Positions 63,711 through 64,000 of a DNA stretch of 64,000 nt are shown here, one piece after another. The stretch is from Spirosoma sp. (lineage in GTDB: Bacteria > Bacteroidota > Bacteroidia > Cytophagales > Spirosomataceae): the NCBI RefSeq assembly GCF_026391055.1, contig NZ_JAPLET010000016.1, positions 45,526 through 109,525 on the forward strand, given 5' to 3'. The translations under genes were made by a program, and so were the position numbers. The number at the start of each line of letters is the position of its first letter. Position 1 is the stretch's first letter. The notes under the pieces are model-generated. The model worked only from the letters and a program-made list of their open reading frames with translations. It had not been told where the DNA came from and ran no database searches.

Positions 63711-63777
63711 TGTACCCACGGGTTTCAGCCCGTGTAGTTGAGAACGTAAAAACACGGGCTGAAGACCCGTGGGTACA
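63711..63777. repeat. Inverted-repeat element, GTACCCACGGGTTTCA family, copy 2
   Basis: Arms 63711-63735 and 63752-63777 are complementary with one extra base in the right arm and a 16-base loop. The left arm begins TGTACCCACGGGTTTCAGCC and differs from copy 1 (18909-19016) at only a few bases. It lies between the propeller gene and the epimerase gene, 13 bases from the epimerase stop. Confidence 0.9.
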
Positions 63778-63789
63778 TACCGGTTACAA

Positions 63790-64000
63790 TTAAATACTGG
63801 TAGACAAACGGGCTACCATGCTGTCGTGGATTTGGGTCATGGTCTCCTTCAGATCGAAGGTCCAGTCCCAGCCCGGATAGTGCGCCTTGAACTTGCTCAG
63901 GTCCGAGATGTACCAGATGTGGTCCCCGCTCCGGTTGGTCTCCGAGTACTGGTAGTTCATCTTGTTGCCCGAAATCTGCTCACACAACGCAATCGCTTCC
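63790..64000 (-). CDS. NAD-dependent sugar epimerase/dehydratase, C-terminal end only
   Basis: Only the last 69 residues are in the window; the frame is open to the right edge. The segment EAIAMCEQISGNKMNYQYSE followed by NRSGDHIWYISDLSKFKAHY and PGWDWTFDLKETM is the C-terminal signature of extended SDR sugar epimerases, closest to CDP-paratose/tyvelose 2-epimerases. Its place next to glycan genes supports a nucleotide-sugar role. The exact substrate cannot be told from this part. Confidence 0.8.
   Translation of the reverse strand, partial: EAIALCEQISGNKMNYQYSETNRSGDHIWYISDLSKFKAHYPGWDWTFDLKETMTQIHDSMVARLSTSI

Overview
The window looks like chromosome of an aerobic member of the Bacteroidota, order Cytophagales, most likely Spirosoma or a near relative. 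This is inferred from several things read in the sequence: an atpD/atpC pair with a short epsilon subunit, the acpP-fabF-rnc order, a fused SecDF, a PorZ-like protein with a type IX secretion (T9SS) C-terminal domain, outer-membrane barrels of Bacteroidota type, and promoters of the form TTG-N20-TAnnTTTG with little use of Shine-Dalgarno sites. No rRNA, tRNA, CRISPR array, transposase or prophage gene was seen.

Layout. 1-3553: end of a membrane protein gene, an eight-repeat PQQ-propeller lipoprotein, and malQ. 3771-7228: atpD, an unknown exported protein, atpC and udk. 7252-11718: a PaaE-like ferredoxin reductase, then nadA and nadB separated by a DUF433/DUF5615 toxin-antitoxin pair whose toxin gene carries an in-frame stop. 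11752-15218: a four-gene unit made of a LytS-type kinase, a LytTR regulator and two CPBP membrane proteases. 15779-18298: a glutamine synthetase family enzyme and an APH-like kinase. 18322-22053: an ECF sigma factor followed by a small membrane protein, a Spy/CpxP-like protein, a YHYH lipoprotein, a YwqK-like lipoprotein and a SCO protein, most of them overlapping. 22169-28040: a HAD protein, acpP-fabF-rnc, Hsp20 and an HtrA protease. 28114-36818: gmd, a SPOR lipoprotein, murB, a ROK kinase, an SDR, an MlaEF-like transporter and an outer-membrane barrel. 36911-47305: an unknown protein, tdk, porZ, a TonB-receptor-like barrel, pdhB and nadC. 47445-57895: secDF, an amino-acid permease, a sulfur module (TauE plus a metallo-beta-lactamase/rhodanese protein), a MerR regulator with a cobalamin-domain-like C-terminus, a hydrolase and a cupin protein. 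57967-64000: a minus-strand cluster with two GT2 glycosyltransferases, an aldo/keto reductase, two jelly-roll oxygenase-like proteins, a GH43-like propeller and the end of a sugar epimerase, probably surface-glycan related.

How the genes work together. NadA, NadB and NadC, all in the window though nadC is 34 kb away, make the full aspartate-to-nicotinate-mononucleotide route. AcpP, FabF and RNase III form the usual fatty-acid/RNA block. SecDF, PorZ, HtrA, MlaEF-like proteins and several barrels point to heavy investment in the cell envelope.

The least explained signal lies between genes. Many gaps carry long, often perfect inverted repeats: 36 bp between mlaE and mlaF, a 46-bp loopless palindrome after the permease, 31-bp arms after secDF, and two related copies of an element built on GTACCCACGGGTTTCA. 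Most start within a few bases of a stop codon. Three run right up to the next start codon.
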